64,000 nt of DNA, from NCBI RefSeq assembly GCF_003026395.1, contig NZ_PYOO01000002.1, positions 248,001 through 312,000 on the forward strand. The letters are read 5' to 3'. The position numbers were made by a program, and so were the translations under genes. Below the pieces are notes generated by a model. That model searched no databases, was not told where the DNA came from, and was given only the letters and a program-made list of their open reading frames with translations. Within the stretch, counting starts at the first letter, position 1, and every line of letters starts with the position of its first letter. The DNA is from Photobacterium iliopiscarium (lineage in GTDB: Bacteria > Pseudomonadota > Gammaproteobacteria > Enterobacterales > Vibrionaceae). This document shows, one piece after another, positions 49,788-59,964 of this stretch.

Positions 49788-52619
49788 CTAATTATTAGAA
49801 TGGTCTTGAGATTCAATAGTTAATGCGTCTTCAACTAACGCTTTTTGTTGTTTCAAATGTACTGACATATACCCTACAGCGGGTGATGCTGATGCTGGAC
49901 GTCCGGCATAACGTAACAGTGATCCGGCAGGTAAAGCAGAATAGAAATTATGTTGACTAGAATACCATGCACCTTGGTTTTGAGGCTCTTCCTGACACCA
50001 AACAAAATCCGTCACGTGTTGATAGTCAGCAATAGCCGCTTCAACATCTTCTTTCGGGAAAGGATACAACTGTTCAATCCGCACAATGGCAACATTTGTT
50101 TGTTCATTTTTACGGCGCTGTTCTAGTAAATCGTAATACACTTTACCTGAACAAAAGACCACTCGCTGTACATCTTTAGCAGGCAATGCATCGACTTCAC
50201 CAATAGCAGCTAAGAAAGTACCATTAGCAAGATCATCCAGCGTTGAGGTACATAATGGATGACGTAACAATGACTTAGGTGACATCACAATTAATGGGCG
50301 GCGCATCGGACGTACAACTTGGCGTCGAATCATATGATAAACTTGGGCTGGCGTTGACGGCACAACCACTTGCATATTTTGCTCAGCACATAATTGTAAA
50401 TAACGTTCAAGACGTGCCGATGAATGCTCTGGTCCTTGGCCTTCATAACCATGTGGCAGCAGCATGGTTAAACCACACATACGTCCCCATTTTTGCTCAC
50501 CTGAACTAATAAATTGGTCTACCACCACTTGCGCACCATTGGCAAAATCACCAAATTGTGCTTCCCAAATGGTTAATCCACTTGGCTCGGCGGTTGCATA
50601 ACCATATTCAAATGCTAATACCGCTTCTTCAGATAACACTGAGTCAATCACTTCAAACGGCCCTTGACCATTATGAATATGAGTTAACGGAATATAAGTG
50701 CTGGCATCTTCTTGATTGTGTAACACCGCGTGACGATGGAAGAACGTACCACGACCAGAATCTTGTCCAGTAATACGTATACGATGACCATCATCGACCA
50801 AGGTTGCGTAAGCTAAATTCTCAGCCATACCCCAATCAAACGCTTTTTCACCCGCAATCATGGCTAAACGATCAGTATAAATCTTTTGGACTCGACCTTG
50901 TAATTGGTGGCTAGTTGGATACTGACATAAACGAGTACCTAACTCTTGTAAACGCTGCTCGTCAATTTTACTCTTCCAATCAACGGTCCAATCGTGGCCT
51001 AAATATGGAGCCCAATCAACCGAGTGCAATTTCATTGGTCGCCATTCTTTAACCACACACTCGCCGCGATCTAATGCATCACGATATTCATTGACTAAAC
51101 CTGTTGCGATGTCTAATCCAAACGCACCAATTTCAGTTAAATAATCAGCATATAATTTGCGTGGCGTCGGATGTTTTTTGATTTTTTGGTACATCAACGG
51201 CTGCGTAGCATTAGGCTCATCAGCTTCGTTATGACCATGACGGCGATAACACACCAAATCAATCACCACATCACGCTTAAATTCGTGGCGATAATCAAAC
51301 GCCAGTCGCGTTACAAACGCAACCGCTTGTGGATCATCCGCATTGACGTGGAAAATAGGCGCCTGCACCATTTTAGCGATATCAGTACAATATTCGGTTG
51401 AACGCGTATCTTGTGGGTTTGATGTCGTGAAACCCACTTGGTTATTGATAACAATACGTACTGTACCGCCAACACTATAACCACGCGCTTGAGACATATT
51501 AAAGGTTTCAGCAACAACGCCTTGACCTGCAATAGCTGAATCACCATGAATAGTAATCGGCAACACTTTATCGCCAGTATCATCACCTAAACGATCTTGG
51601 CGAGCGCGTACTGAACCAACAACAACTGGGTTTACAATTTCAAGGTGTGATGGATTAAAGGCTAATGCTAAATGTACATCACCACCAGGGGTCGCAAAAT
51701 CAGCAGAGAAACCTTGATGGTATTTCACATCACCAGTCCCCCAACTATCACCATGCTTACCCGCAAATTCATCAAACAGATCTTGTGGCTTTTTACCTAA
51801 TACGTTAACTAACATATTTAAGCGTCCACGGTGAGCCATGCCCACAACCACTTCACGCACACCTTGTGATCCCGCATGACGAATCAACTCTTTCATCATT
51901 GGAATCATGGCATCGCCACCTTCTAATGAGAACCGTTTTGCCCCAGGGAATTTTGCACCTAAATAGCGCTCAAGACCTTCAGCGGCAGTTAACTCATCAA
52001 GAAAACACAATTGTTCATCAGTAGTAAAAGACCCCGTACCCATTACCGATTCAAGTCGTTGTTGAATCCAACGTTTTTCTTCAGTATCAGTAATATGCAT
52101 ATATTCAGCACCAATTGACCCACAATAGGTTTTTTTAAGGGCTGCATATATTTCACTGAGTTTCATGGTCTCTTGACCAATTGCAAACGAACCGACATTA
52201 AATGTTTCATTGAAATCATCAGTGGTCAGTGAGTGAAATTCAGGATCAAGATCGGCAACATGATCGCGTTGCCACAAACCAAGAGGATCAAGATTAGCAT
52301 TCTGATGGCCACGGAAACGGTAAGCATTAATTAACTGTAATACTTTAACTTGCTTTGCATCTACATCAGGATCATTGACCACAGCACTTAAGAAATGGGT
52401 TTCTTTTGCTAGTCGTCGAAAATAATCACGTACACGAGAGTGAGGTTGCTCAATAACCGTATCATTAACGACAGGTAAATTTACAAACACTTCCCGCCAT
52501 TGGGTATCAACTAATTCTGGATCGCTAAGATACAACTCGTAAAGATCTTCTATATAAGTTGCGTTGGCGCCAGCTAAATGTGAAGACTCAAGCCATGCCT
52601 TCATAACGCTATTCTGCAT
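49788..52619 (-). CDS. sucA: 2-oxoglutarate dehydrogenase E1 component
   Basis: Thiamine-diphosphate enzyme that decarboxylates 2-oxoglutarate and passes the succinyl group to SucB. The 943-residue protein begins [15 protein letters not shown], like the enteric enzyme. It shows [15 protein letters not shown], the ThDP/Mg region [13 protein letters not shown] with [11 protein letters not shown], and [14 protein letters not shown] lies before the ATG. First suc gene, 109 bp downstream of sdhB. Confidence 0.99.
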   Translation of the reverse strand: MQNSVMKAWLESSHLAGANATYIEDLYELYLSDPELVDTQWREVFVNLPVVNDTVIEQPHSRVRDYFRRLAKETHFLSAVVNDPDVDAKQVKVLQLINAYRFRGHQNANLDPLGLWQRDHVADLDPEFHSLTTDDFNETFNVGSFAIGQETMKLSEIYAALKKTYCGSIGAEYMHITDTEEKRWIQQRLESVMGTGSFTTDEQLCFLDELTAAEGLERYLGAKFPGAKRFSLEGGDAMIPMMKELIRHAGSQGVREVVVGMAHRGRLNMLVNVLGKKPQDLFDEFAGKHGDSWGTGDVKYHQGFSADFATPGGDVHLALAFNPSHLEIVNPVVVGSVRARQDRLGDDTGDKVLPITIHGDSAIAGQGVVAETFNMSQARGYSVGGTVRIVINNQVGFTTSNPQDTRSTEYCTDIAKMVQAPIFHVNADDPQAVAFVTRLAFDYRHEFKRDVVIDLVCYRRHGHNEADEPNATQPLMYQKIKKHPTPRKLYADYLTEIGAFGLDIATGLVNEYRDALDRGECVVKEWRPMKLHSVDWAPYLGHDWTVDWKSKIDEQRLQELGTRLCQYPTSHQLQGRVQKIYTDRLAMIAGEKAFDWGMAENLAYATLVDDGHRIRITGQDSGRGTFFHRHAVLHNQEDASTYIPLTHIHNGQGPFEVIDSVLSEEAVLAFEYGYATAEPSGLTIWEAQFGDFANGAQVVVDQFISSGEQKWGRMCGLTMLLPHGYEGQGPEHSSARLERYLQLCAEQNMQVVVPSTPAQVYHMIRRQVVRPMRRPLIVMSPKSLLRHPLCTSTLDDLANGTFLAAIGEVDALPAKDVQRVVFCSGKVYYDLLEQRRKNEQTNVAIVRIEQLYPFPKEDVEAAIADYQHVTDFVWCQEEPQNQGAWYSSQHNFYSALPAGSLLRYAGRPASASPAVGYMSVHLKQQKALVEDALTIESQDHSNN

Positions 52620-52728
52620 TATTTTCCCTTAACTACTGATTTATCGCCATTGGCATCGGTCTAATACCGAGCATTACGGTTAATGGGCAATATATGGTTA
52701 ACATTGAACCATTAACATATCGATATTT

Positions 52729-53442
52729 TTAAACTGCTCGTTTAAGCAGCATAGATTTTATGTGTCCAATCGCTTTTGTCGGATTTAATCCCTTCGGACA
52801 AACATTTACACAGTTCATTATGCCATGACAACGAAAAACACTAAATGCATCATCAAGTTCTGATAATCGTTGATCAGTCGCGGTATCTCGACTATCAATT
52901 AACCATCGATAAGCAGCTAACAAACCCGCAGGACCGATAAACTTATCAGGGTTCCACCAAAATGATGGACACGATGTCGAACAACAAGCGCACATAATAC
53001 ATTCATATAGACCGTCCAATTGAGCGCGATCTTCCGGCGCTTGTAAATTTTCTCTTGCGGGAGGTATTGTCGCATCATCAATTAAAAAAGGCTTTACTTT
53101 TGCGTAGTTACTATAGAACTGTTCCATATCAATAATCAAATCACGTATCACAGGTAACCCTGGTAACGGACGAATGACAATCGCACTGGTGTTAATTAAC
53201 GCTGATAACGGTGTAATACACGCTAAGCCGTTTTTACCGTTCATATTAATACCGTCAGAACCACAAACGCCCTCACGACAAGAGCGACGAAAAGACAAGC
53301 TAGCATCTTGTTCTTTAAGTAAAATTAATGCGTCTAGTACCATCATATCTGAGCCATCAGGTACATCAAGCTGATAATCTTGCATATAAGGAACATCATC
53401 AGCATCAGGGTTGTAACGGTAAATGGAAAAATTCAGTTTCAT
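52729..53442 (-). CDS. sdhB: Succinate dehydrogenase iron-sulfur subunit
   Basis: Carries electrons from SdhA to quinone through [2Fe-2S], [4Fe-4S] and [3Fe-4S] clusters. The 237-residue protein has the ligand sets SCREGVCGSDGINMNG, CIMCACCSTSCPSFWW and CHGIMNCVNVCPKGLNP. Starts 15 bp after sdhA. Confidence 0.99.
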   Translation of the reverse strand: MKLNFSIYRYNPDADDVPYMQDYQLDVPDGSDMMVLDALILLKEQDASLSFRRSCREGVCGSDGINMNGKNGLACITPLSALINTSAIVIRPLPGLPVIRDLIIDMEQFYSNYAKVKPFLIDDATIPPARENLQAPEDRAQLDGLYECIMCACCSTSCPSFWWNPDKFIGPAGLLAAYRWLIDSRDTATDQRLSELDDAFSVFRCHGIMNCVNVCPKGLNPTKAIGHIKSMLLKRAV

Positions 53443-53457
53443 CGTGGTGATCTCCCC

Positions 53458-55224
53458 TTAGTAAACGCGCGCTTTTGGTGGAAACGCCTCACGATGAATC
53501 GGTGCCATATTGACATCACGTTTCGTCATCGCTTCTGTTTCTGGATTATAAATCGAATGGCATAACCAATTTGCATCATCACGATCAGGAAAATCAAACC
53601 GTGCATGAGCACCACGACTTTCAGTCCGATAATTAGCAGCAATCGCTGTTGCCATTGCAGTTTCCATGAGGTTATCTAATTCTAAACATTCGATACGTTG
53701 GGTGTTAAATTCAGTTGAAGTATCATCTAATCGTGCATGCTTTAAACGTTCACGAATAGCTTTAAGCTCTTCCAAGCCTGAGGCCATTGCTTCACCCTCT
53801 CTAAATACCGAGAAATTATTTTGCATACACGCTTGCAAATCTTTACGAATTTGAACCGGATCTTCACCTTCTTGAGTTGAGTTCCAACGGTTAAGACGCA
53901 CTAGAGAAGCTTCAATATCGGCTTCTATTGCAGGTTTGGCTTCGGCTTGCGCTAATAATGTTTGACCTAAGTGCAATCCTGTTGCGCGCCCAAACACAAC
54001 TAGATCAAGTAATGAATTACCGCCTAACCGATTAGCACCATGCACAGATACGGATGCAATTTCACCACAGGCAAACAAGCCTTGGATTTCTTCATCTGCC
54101 CCATCTGCATTTTGTTTTAATGCTTGGCCTGATACTTGGGTTGGTACTCCCCCCATCATGTAATGACAGGTTGGAATAACTGGAATCGGCTCTTTAACCG
54201 GATCAATATGGGCAAACGTACGTGATAACTCACAAATACCTGGTAAACGCGATTCAAGTACGTCTTTACCTAAGTGATCAAGTTTTAGCTTCAAGTGAGG
54301 ACCCCACGGACCATCGCATCCGCGTCCTTCACGAATTTCAACCATCATCGAACGAGCGACAACATCACGACCAGCAAGATCTTTAGCATTTGGTGCATAA
54401 CGCTCCATAAAGCGTTCGCCGTCTTTGTTAAGTAAATAACCCCCTTCACCACGACAACCTTCAGTCACTAATACGCCAGCACCAGCAATACCCGTCGGGT
54501 GAAATTGCCACATTTCCATATCTTGCATGGGTACACCTGCGCGCAATGCCATGCCAACACCATCACCCGTATTAATGTGGGCATTAGTGGTTGATGCATA
54601 AATACGTCCTGCACCACCTGTCGCTAAAATTGTCGCTTTGGCTTTGAAGTAACACACTTCACCGGTTTCCATGCACAAAGCGGTACAGCCTAAAATAGCG
54701 CCATCTGAATTTTTAACGAAATCAAGCGCATACCACTCAGAAAATATTGTGGTTTTATGCTTAATGTTTTGCTGATAAAGCGTGTGGAGCAATGCATGAC
54801 CGGTTCGATCTGCGGCGGCGGCAGTACGTGCTGCTTGCTCACCACCAAACTCTTTTGACTGACCACCAAATGGACGCTGATAAATACTGCCATCATCAAA
54901 CCGAGAAAAAGGTAAGCCCATTTTTTCAAGTTCAATGACAGATTTAGGTCCATTTTCACACATATACTCAATCGCATTCTGATCACCAATATAATCAGAA
55001 CCTTTCACGGTATCGTACATATGCCATTGCCAATTATCCGGATGTGAATTTCCTAAGGCAACGGTGATCCCTCCTTGTGCCGACACGGTATGAGAACGGG
55101 TTGGAAACACTTTTGATAACAAGGCACATTTTAAACCTTGCTCTGATATTTGCAGTGCAGCACGCATCCCTGCACCACCAGCGCCAATAACGACCGCATC
55201 AAACTCACGAATAGCAATAGCCAC
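53458..55224 (-). CDS. sdhA: Succinate dehydrogenase flavoprotein subunit
   Basis: Oxidises succinate to fumarate with covalent FAD. The protein has the FAD motif [13 protein letters not shown], the flavinylated His in [11 protein letters not shown], and catalytic regions [21 protein letters not shown] and [13 protein letters not shown] use the GTG at 55224 ([12 protein letters not shown]), which gives 588 residues, the E. coli length; its first base is the last base of the sdhD stop. The frame is open 25 codons further into sdhD. Confidence 0.98.
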   Translation of the reverse strand: MAIAIREFDAVVIGAGGAGMRAALQISEQGLKCALLSKVFPTRSHTVSAQGGITVALGNSHPDNWQWHMYDTVKGSDYIGDQNAIEYMCENGPKSVIELEKMGLPFSRFDDGSIYQRPFGGQSKEFGGEQAARTAAAADRTGHALLHTLYQQNIKHKTTIFSEWYALDFVKNSDGAILGCTALCMETGEVCYFKAKATILATGGAGRIYASTTNAHINTGDGVGMALRAGVPMQDMEMWQFHPTGIAGAGVLVTEGCRGEGGYLLNKDGERFMERYAPNAKDLAGRDVVARSMMVEIREGRGCDGPWGPHLKLKLDHLGKDVLESRLPGICELSRTFAHIDPVKEPIPVIPTCHYMMGGVPTQVSGQALKQNADGADEEIQGLFACGEIASVSVHGANRLGGNSLLDLVVFGRATGLHLGQTLLAQAEAKPAIEADIEASLVRLNRWNSTQEGEDPVQIRKDLQACMQNNFSVFREGEAMASGLEELKAIRERLKHARLDDTSTEFNTQRIECLELDNLMETAMATAIAANYRTESRGAHARFDFPDRDDANWLCHSIYNPETEAMTKRDVNMAPIHREAFPPKARVY

Positions 55225-55571
55225 TACACACCCCACACAATGAAGAAACCTGAAAATAGGTAAACAAATAGAATCGCAACAATACCGAATTGAAAACAAA
55301 CTCTTAATGCCGCTGATTTAATGTAATCAGTCAGTACTTGCCATAAACCAATCCACGCATGAATTAAAATGGAGCCTAACGCTAATAAGGTAAAAACCTT
55401 CGTCGTTAATTGACTAAAAAATGCTTGCCATGATGCAAAGGTTATTTCGGGACCAAACGTAAAAAACCCCACTAAATAAAGGGTATATAAGGTAAGAATA
55501 ATGGCGGTTGCACGAATTAAAATAAAATCATGTACACCGTTACGCCCAACAGAAGAAATACTGGTTACCAT
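55224..55571 (-). CDS. sdhD: Succinate dehydrogenase membrane anchor SdhD
   Basis: A 115-residue membrane protein with three transmembrane helices that, with SdhC, binds heme b and quinone. Conserved pieces: [17 protein letters not shown] at the start and [22 protein letters not shown], which holds the heme-ligand His and quinone-site Tyr. It overlaps sdhC by seven bases and the sdhA start by one. Confidence 0.97.
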   Translation of the reverse strand: MVTSISSVGRNGVHDFILIRATAIILTLYTLYLVGFFTFGPEITFASWQAFFSQLTTKVFTLLALGSILIHAWIGLWQVLTDYIKSAALRVCFQFGIVAILFVYLFSGFFIVWGV

Positions 55572-55945
55572 ACTAATACTCCTGCAAACACCGATAATAT
55601 TGCCACAATAACAAAGCTCACTTTGGTACTAGCAAGGCCGGTTTCCATTTCTTCAAAATACCCCAGATCCATCAATAAATGACGCACACCAAGTACAATA
55701 TGATAAAACAGTGCGGTTAATATTCCCCACAACATCAACGTCACCAATCCACTATCTGTAATACTGACAGCAGAAGTAAAACCTTTAGGTGAAGATAATG
55801 ACAAGTTCAACAACCATAATAGAATAGCGACAGCAACGAACGTAATGACGCCCGATACACGGTGTAGAATTGACGCAATCGCCGTTAGCGGAAAGCGCAT
55901 AGTTTGTAGGTCAAGGTTGACGGGTCTAGACTTCTTTACTTTCAC
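55565..55945 (-). CDS. sdhC: Succinate dehydrogenase cytochrome b556 subunit SdhC
   Basis: Three-helix membrane anchor with [27 protein letters not shown] (quinone-site Ser and Arg) and [16 protein letters not shown] with the heme-ligand His. I choose the GTG at 55945 ([11 protein letters not shown], 126 residues), matching family length and with GAGTGAG upstream. An ATG ten codons further up is in frame but lacks a site. First gene of sdhCDAB, divergent from gltA. Confidence 0.93.
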   Translation of the reverse strand: MKVKKSRPVNLDLQTMRFPLTAIASILHRVSGVITFVAVAILLWLLNLSLSSPKGFTSAVSITDSGLVTLMLWGILTALFYHIVLGVRHLLMDLGYFEEMETGLASTKVSFVIVAILSVFAGVLVW

Positions 55946-56355
55946 ATTTTGCTCACTCAGCTTTATTAAAAGCATTTTATTTTTATTAAACGCTTTGATT
56001 GTTTCTATAGTGAGCCATCAAGAAACAGTTAAAAAATGCTACGTTACCATTAAAAGCAAAGTGTTGAGCAATATAATCGCTTTGTCTTTCAACCGCATTC
56101 CTTACGCAGTTTATTAACAACATTTCATCTATATAATAACCAAATATCAACCCCACTATACCCATGGCAACATTCAAAAACAAACTCCGTCACATGACAT
56201 TACACACAAAGTTCACAAAAAAAGAACAAATATAGAAAAGTTATTAACAAGCGCACATAGATGAATACAAAAATTGACAATTGCCTCATCGAGCGGTACA
56301 ACAAATATACATCCGTTTCGGATTCAGGATTCTACAAATAACAAAGGAGATTGTT
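55946..56355. other. 410-bp divergent promoter region, sdhC / gltA
   Basis: AT-rich noncoding gap between the two TCA units. It should hold both promoters. I see A/T tracts and GTTATTAAC-like words that could belong to ArcA sites, but none matches well enough to list. Short open frames on both strands lack ribosome binding sites. Confidence 0.45.
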
Positions 56356-57645
56356 ATGGCAGATAAGAAAGCTACTCTTCATATAGAAGGGAAAGCACCT
56401 ATCGAACTGCCGATTATTGAGGGCTCAGAGGGCCAAGATGTAATCGATGTGCGAAAACTAGGCGCAAGCGGTTTTTTTACATTTGATCCGGGTTTTCTAG
56501 CAACAGCCTCATGTGAATCTCAAATTACGTATATTGATGGCGATAAAGGAATTCTGTTACATCGTGGTTTTCCTATCGATCAATTAGCGAATAATGCTGA
56601 TTACTTAGAAGTTTGTTACGTATTACTTTATGGTGAAGTGCCTACCCGTGCTGAGTATGAAGGATTTCGTACCACAGTTACTCGCCACACCATGGTGCAT
56701 GAACAAATTGCAAGTTTCTTCCATGGCTTTCGCCGTGATGCTCACCCAATGGCGATTATGTGTGGCGTTGTCGGTGCATTATCAGCGTTTTATCATGATT
56801 CATTAGACATCAATAATGATCTTCACCGCGAAATAACCGCATTTAGACTGCTATCAAAAATGCCAACACTGGCAGCGATGTGTCACAAATACACTACGGG
56901 CCAACCGTTTATTTATCCTCGTAATGATCTTGATTATGCAGAAAACTTCCTGCATATGATGTTTGCTACGCCATGTGAAGAATATGACGTTAGCCCCGTT
57001 GTTTCACGAGCAATGGATAAAATTTTCACTCTTCATGCAGATCACGAACAAAATGCATCAACATCAACCGTTCGTTTAGCCGGCTCTTCAGGTGCGAATC
57101 CATTTGCTTGTATTGCAGCAGGTATTGCCTCGCTTTGGGGTCCTGCACACGGTGGCGCAAATGAAGCGTGTCTGAAAATGCTTGAAGAGATTGGTAGTGT
57201 CGAAAATATTCCAGAATTTATTGAGCGCGCTAAAGATAAAGATGATCCATTCCGCTTAATGGGCTTTGGACATCGGGTATATAAAAACTATGACCCACGT
57301 GCAACCGTGATGCGCGAAGCCTGTCACGAAGTACTTGAAGAACTAAAAATTGATGACCCATTGCTTGATGTAGCCATGGAACTTGAACGTATCGCACTGT
57401 CAGATGAATACTTTGTTAGCAAAAAGCTGTACCCGAACGTTGATTTCTATTCAGGTATTATCCTTAAAGCGATTGGTATTCCAGTATCCATGTTTACGGT
57501 TATTTTTGCGATGTCACGTGTTATTGGCTGGATTGCGCATTGGAACGAAATGCACAGTGATCCGACGAACCGTATTGGTCGTCCACGTCAGCTTTATACG
57601 GGTTATTCACAACGAGAGTTTAAACCTCTCCATGAACGTGAGTAA
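56356..57645 (+). CDS. gltA: Citrate synthase
   Basis: Condenses acetyl-CoA and oxaloacetate, the entry step of the TCA cycle. The 429-residue type II enzyme has [12 protein letters not shown], the catalytic His in [31 protein letters not shown] with another catalytic His, and the catalytic Asp in [11 protein letters not shown] start at [12 protein letters not shown] because AAAGGAGA lies just upstream; the frame is open 25 codons further. The stop is followed within five bases by a 70-bp tandem repeat. Confidence 0.98.
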   Translation: MADKKATLHIEGKAPIELPIIEGSEGQDVIDVRKLGASGFFTFDPGFLATASCESQITYIDGDKGILLHRGFPIDQLANNADYLEVCYVLLYGEVPTRAEYEGFRTTVTRHTMVHEQIASFFHGFRRDAHPMAIMCGVVGALSAFYHDSLDINNDLHREITAFRLLSKMPTLAAMCHKYTTGQPFIYPRNDLDYAENFLHMMFATPCEEYDVSPVVSRAMDKIFTLHADHEQNASTSTVRLAGSSGANPFACIAAGIASLWGPAHGGANEACLKMLEEIGSVENIPEFIERAKDKDDPFRLMGFGHRVYKNYDPRATVMREACHEVLEELKIDDPLLDVAMELERIALSDEYFVSKKLYPNVDFYSGIILKAIGIPVSMFTVIFAMSRVIGWIAHWNEMHSDPTNRIGRPRQLYTGYSQREFKPLHERE

Positions 57646-57649
57646 CAGA

Positions 57650-57719
57650 GGTTCTAGGTTCTAGGTTCTAGGTTCTAGGTTCTAGGTTCTAGGTTCTAGG
57701 TTCTAGGTTCTAGGTTCTA
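57650..57719. repeat. Tandem repeat, 10 x 7 bp (GGTTCTA)
   Basis: Ten perfect copies of GGTTCTA run from 57650 to 57719, between the gltA stop codon and its terminator. Each junction creates a CTAG tetranucleotide. No spacers, so not CRISPR; every reading frame contains a stop on the plus strand. Confidence 0.97.
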
Positions 57720-57725
57720 GAAAAT

Positions 57726-57757
57726 AAAAAGGTTGAGACTAAAGCTCAACCTTTTTT
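57726..57757. terminator. Terminator between gltA and ybgI
   Basis: AAAAAGGTTGAG and CTCAACCTTTTTT flank a 7-nt loop; symmetrical A/T tracts. Confidence 0.9.
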
Positions 57758-57820
57758 ATGAGATTAATAATAGGGAATTATACAAATTTGAGGACAAACT
57801 CCAATCGAGGAGAAGACTTG

Positions 57821-58579
57821 TTATACTGGATTATTAATATCTATAAATTCAACATCAACATCATATTCTTTCGCTAGCCACTCACCTAACGCCTTGACCC
57901 CATAACGCTCTGTCGCATGATGCCCTGCTGCAAAATAATGAATGCCAAGTTCACGTGCAATATGGGTTGTACGCTCTGATACTTCGCCAGAAATAAACGC
58001 ATCACAACCTTGCTCTACCGCAAGTTCAATATAATCTTGACCACCACCAGTACACCAACCGACTTTTTTGATTAAAGCGGGTGCATTATCACCGATATGT
58101 AGTGGTTCACGTTGCAATGCCATCGCAATACGCGCTGCAAACTCTTCCCCTGTTAATGGCGTATCAAGTTCACCATAAATAGCAATTGAACGAGGGTTAT
58201 TAATTTCTAATCCACCACTAATATCTAACCCAAGACGCTGCGCTAACTGAACGTTATTACCCACCTGTTGATGTACATCGAGGGGTAGATGATAGGCGTA
58301 AAGATTAATTCCATTTTCAATCAATGCCTTAATACGACGGTATTTCATACCTCGAATTTCAGCGGACTCTCCTTTCCAGAAAAAACCATGGTGAACGAGA
58401 ATAGCATCAGCATGTTCTGCAATGGCACGATCAATCAACGCCTGACAAGCAGTAACACCAGTAATGACTTTAGTGATTTCAGGCTTACCTTCTATCTGTA
58501 ACCCATTAGGACAATAATCTTTTATCAAGTGTGGTGATAAAAAATCATTCAATAAAGCTTCTAATTTAAGGTTATTCAT
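57821..58579 (-). CDS. ybgI: NIF3-family dinuclear metal protein YbgI
   Basis: A 252-residue protein of the Nif3/YbgI family, toroidal hexamers with a two-metal site; described as a GTP cyclohydrolase I type 2 homolog, but physiological role is not settled. Conserved: ICDEY-like start (HLIKDYCPNGLQIEG), metal-binding ILVHHGFFW, YAYHLPLDVH, GWCTGGGQDYIELA, and the C-terminal FAAGHHATERYGVKAL. The ybgI-gltA neighbourhood is shared with enteric genomes. Confidence 0.93.
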   Translation of the reverse strand: MNNLKLEALLNDFLSPHLIKDYCPNGLQIEGKPEITKVITGVTACQALIDRAIAEHADAILVHHGFFWKGESAEIRGMKYRRIKALIENGINLYAYHLPLDVHQQVGNNVQLAQRLGLDISGGLEINNPRSIAIYGELDTPLTGEEFAARIAMALQREPLHIGDNAPALIKKVGWCTGGGQDYIELAVEQGCDAFISGEVSERTTHIARELGIHYFAAGHHATERYGVKALGEWLAKEYDVDVEFIDINNPV

Positions 58580-58703
58580 TGCTCATCCTTTTTAAATAAC
58601 GTTATGTTATTGCATCAACAATAGCTTATTCAAAAAGTATCAGCCTTTAGGGACAATCTCAATCAACAAAATCAACTACTCGTGGCGACTATTGAATTTT
58701 AAA

Positions 58704-58733
58704 GACAAAAAAAGCCACCATCGGCAGCTTTTT
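58704..58733 (-). terminator. Terminator of the ybfA-like gene
   Basis: AAAAGCCACC (58710-58719) pairs with GGCAGCTTTT (58723-58732) with two wobbles; T run on the minus strand. Confidence 0.75.
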
Positions 58734-58764
58734 CAACAATAAATAGTCATACTGAATACATTAA

Positions 58765-58968
58765 TTAACAGCGAGGCGTACCATGTTCAAGTCGTGACAA
58801 CCATAAGGGTTTAGTGCTTGTCTGTGACCAACAGCGGTACATATAACTAGTAAGCCACGTCCGTTTATTAATAGGAATAAAAAGCAGCACAGGTAAACAT
58901 ACAAGCCCTAACAAAACCGTATAAATACGACGCGAGATAATATTCGTCATTGAAAACTGGGTATACAT
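58765..58968 (-). CDS. ybfA: YbfA-like (DUF2517) small membrane protein
   Basis: A 67-residue protein with one or two hydrophobic segments (IYTVLLGLVCLPVLLFI) followed by a basic region with WLTSYMYRCWSQTSTKPLWL. The YxxRxWSxTSxKPxW pattern is shared with E. coli YbfA, a DUF2517 protein of unknown function. AGGAG lies six bases before the ATG, and a terminator follows the stop. E. coli ybfA is in the same broad region as ybgI, seqA and pgm. Confidence 0.75.
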   Translation of the reverse strand: MYTQFSMTNIISRRIYTVLLGLVCLPVLLFIPINKRTWLTSYMYRCWSQTSTKPLWLSRLEHGTPRC

Positions 58969-59094
58969 TGCTAGCTCCTGCCTTTATAAACCTGTTGGTA
59001 CTTTAATCCAATAAATGAAAGAATACTACAGAAACTCGGTCAATGATTAGTCAATAACAACAAAGAAAACGTTTACCTTAAGGAATATGTCAAT

Positions 59095-59880
59095 ATGTTA
59101 CAGAATCATGATTTTTATCATCAAACAACCGCTGACTTTCATATGTTATTGACGATGCCTAATCTTGTGACCACCTGTGATTACGCGATAAGTAACCAAT
59201 GGCTACAGCAATTTTCTAAACGGGCAGTTATTCCGACAGCGGTGAGTTACCATGGCAACACCCGTTTGGGGTTCTATTATCAATGGTTATGGCAGCAATT
59301 AATCATTCATCATCCCGATTACAGCCTGATTGGCGAAGAAATTCAATTACAGTGGCAACATCAAACCGTCGGGGCCATTGATTTTTTAGTTCATAACCAT
59401 TGCAGTGATGAAATTGAACATTGGGAAGTGGCTATCAAATTTTATTTATGCCTCCAGCATCAATGGCCAGGCCCAAACGCTAGTGATAATTTAGATAAAA
59501 AAACAAATAGAATGCGGGATCATCAGCTCCAATTAACCGCGCATCCAGCCTTTGAACACCTCAAATATTCGATCCCAACCCAACGTCGGTTAATCATGCA
59601 AGGGCGTTTATTTGATGCGTGGCCAGAGACTCAGTCAGGCTCACCTATGGTAATAAACCCCACCAGCCTCAAAGGGCATTGGTGCTATTGTTCACAAGCA
59701 TCAGCACTGACGCTACGCGCATTAGAAAAGCGTCAATGGATAACACCGCCCCTCTTTTCGCAATTAACTACAACACTTGATATTGCTAACGTTACTGTTC
59801 CTACTCAAGCTGTCGATAGTAATGACAACGTGTGGTTTATTGTGCCAAATCATTGGCCTCGGCATAATCGCGAGCTATAA
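59095..59880 (+). CDS. DUF1853 family protein
   Basis: A 261-residue protein of the DUF1853 family, function unknown. The central part carries IGEEIQLQ (residues 79-86), GAIDFLVHN with Asp96, and HWEVAIKFYL with Glu111 and Lys115. This spacing of acidic residues and a lysine on adjacent strands resembles PD-(D/E)XK nucleases, an inference that needs structural comparison. No signal peptide. A possible AAGGAA lies about ten bases before the ATG. It is convergent with pgm and shares its terminator. Confidence 0.8.
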   Translation: MLQNHDFYHQTTADFHMLLTMPNLVTTCDYAISNQWLQQFSKRAVIPTAVSYHGNTRLGFYYQWLWQQLIIHHPDYSLIGEEIQLQWQHQTVGAIDFLVHNHCSDEIEHWEVAIKFYLCLQHQWPGPNASDNLDKKTNRMRDHQLQLTAHPAFEHLKYSIPTQRRLIMQGRLFDAWPETQSGSPMVINPTSLKGHWCYCSQASALTLRALEKRQWITPPLFSQLTTTLDIANVTVPTQAVDSNDNVWFIVPNHWPRHNREL

Positions 59881-59933
59881 AAAAACGCCCTAATACTCTT
59901 CCAATAAAAAAGAGAGTAATTAGGGCGTTTTTT
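59881..59933. terminator. Terminator between the DUF1853 gene and pgm
   Basis: AAAAACGCCCTAAT pairs with ATTAGGGCGTTTTT, with ACTCT/AGAGT continuing inside; long stem with A/T tracts on both sides. Confidence 0.9.
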
Positions 59934-59964
59934 CGAATGTATTATCCGTTATGACGCTAAGTTA

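Noticed and set aside
55225..55299. Upstream extension of SdhA by 25 codons
   Set aside because: It overlaps the sdhD coding end and is rich in Cys and Phe, unlike SdhA; the GTG at 55224 gives the exact usual length.
55946..56355. ArcA or CRP sites in the sdhC-gltA gap
   Set aside because: Several partial words were seen but none matched a consensus well enough on both half sites to list.
57650..57719. Possible CRISPR array
   Set aside because: Units are contiguous 7-mers with no spacers, and no cas genes are nearby; the same applies to 268-315.
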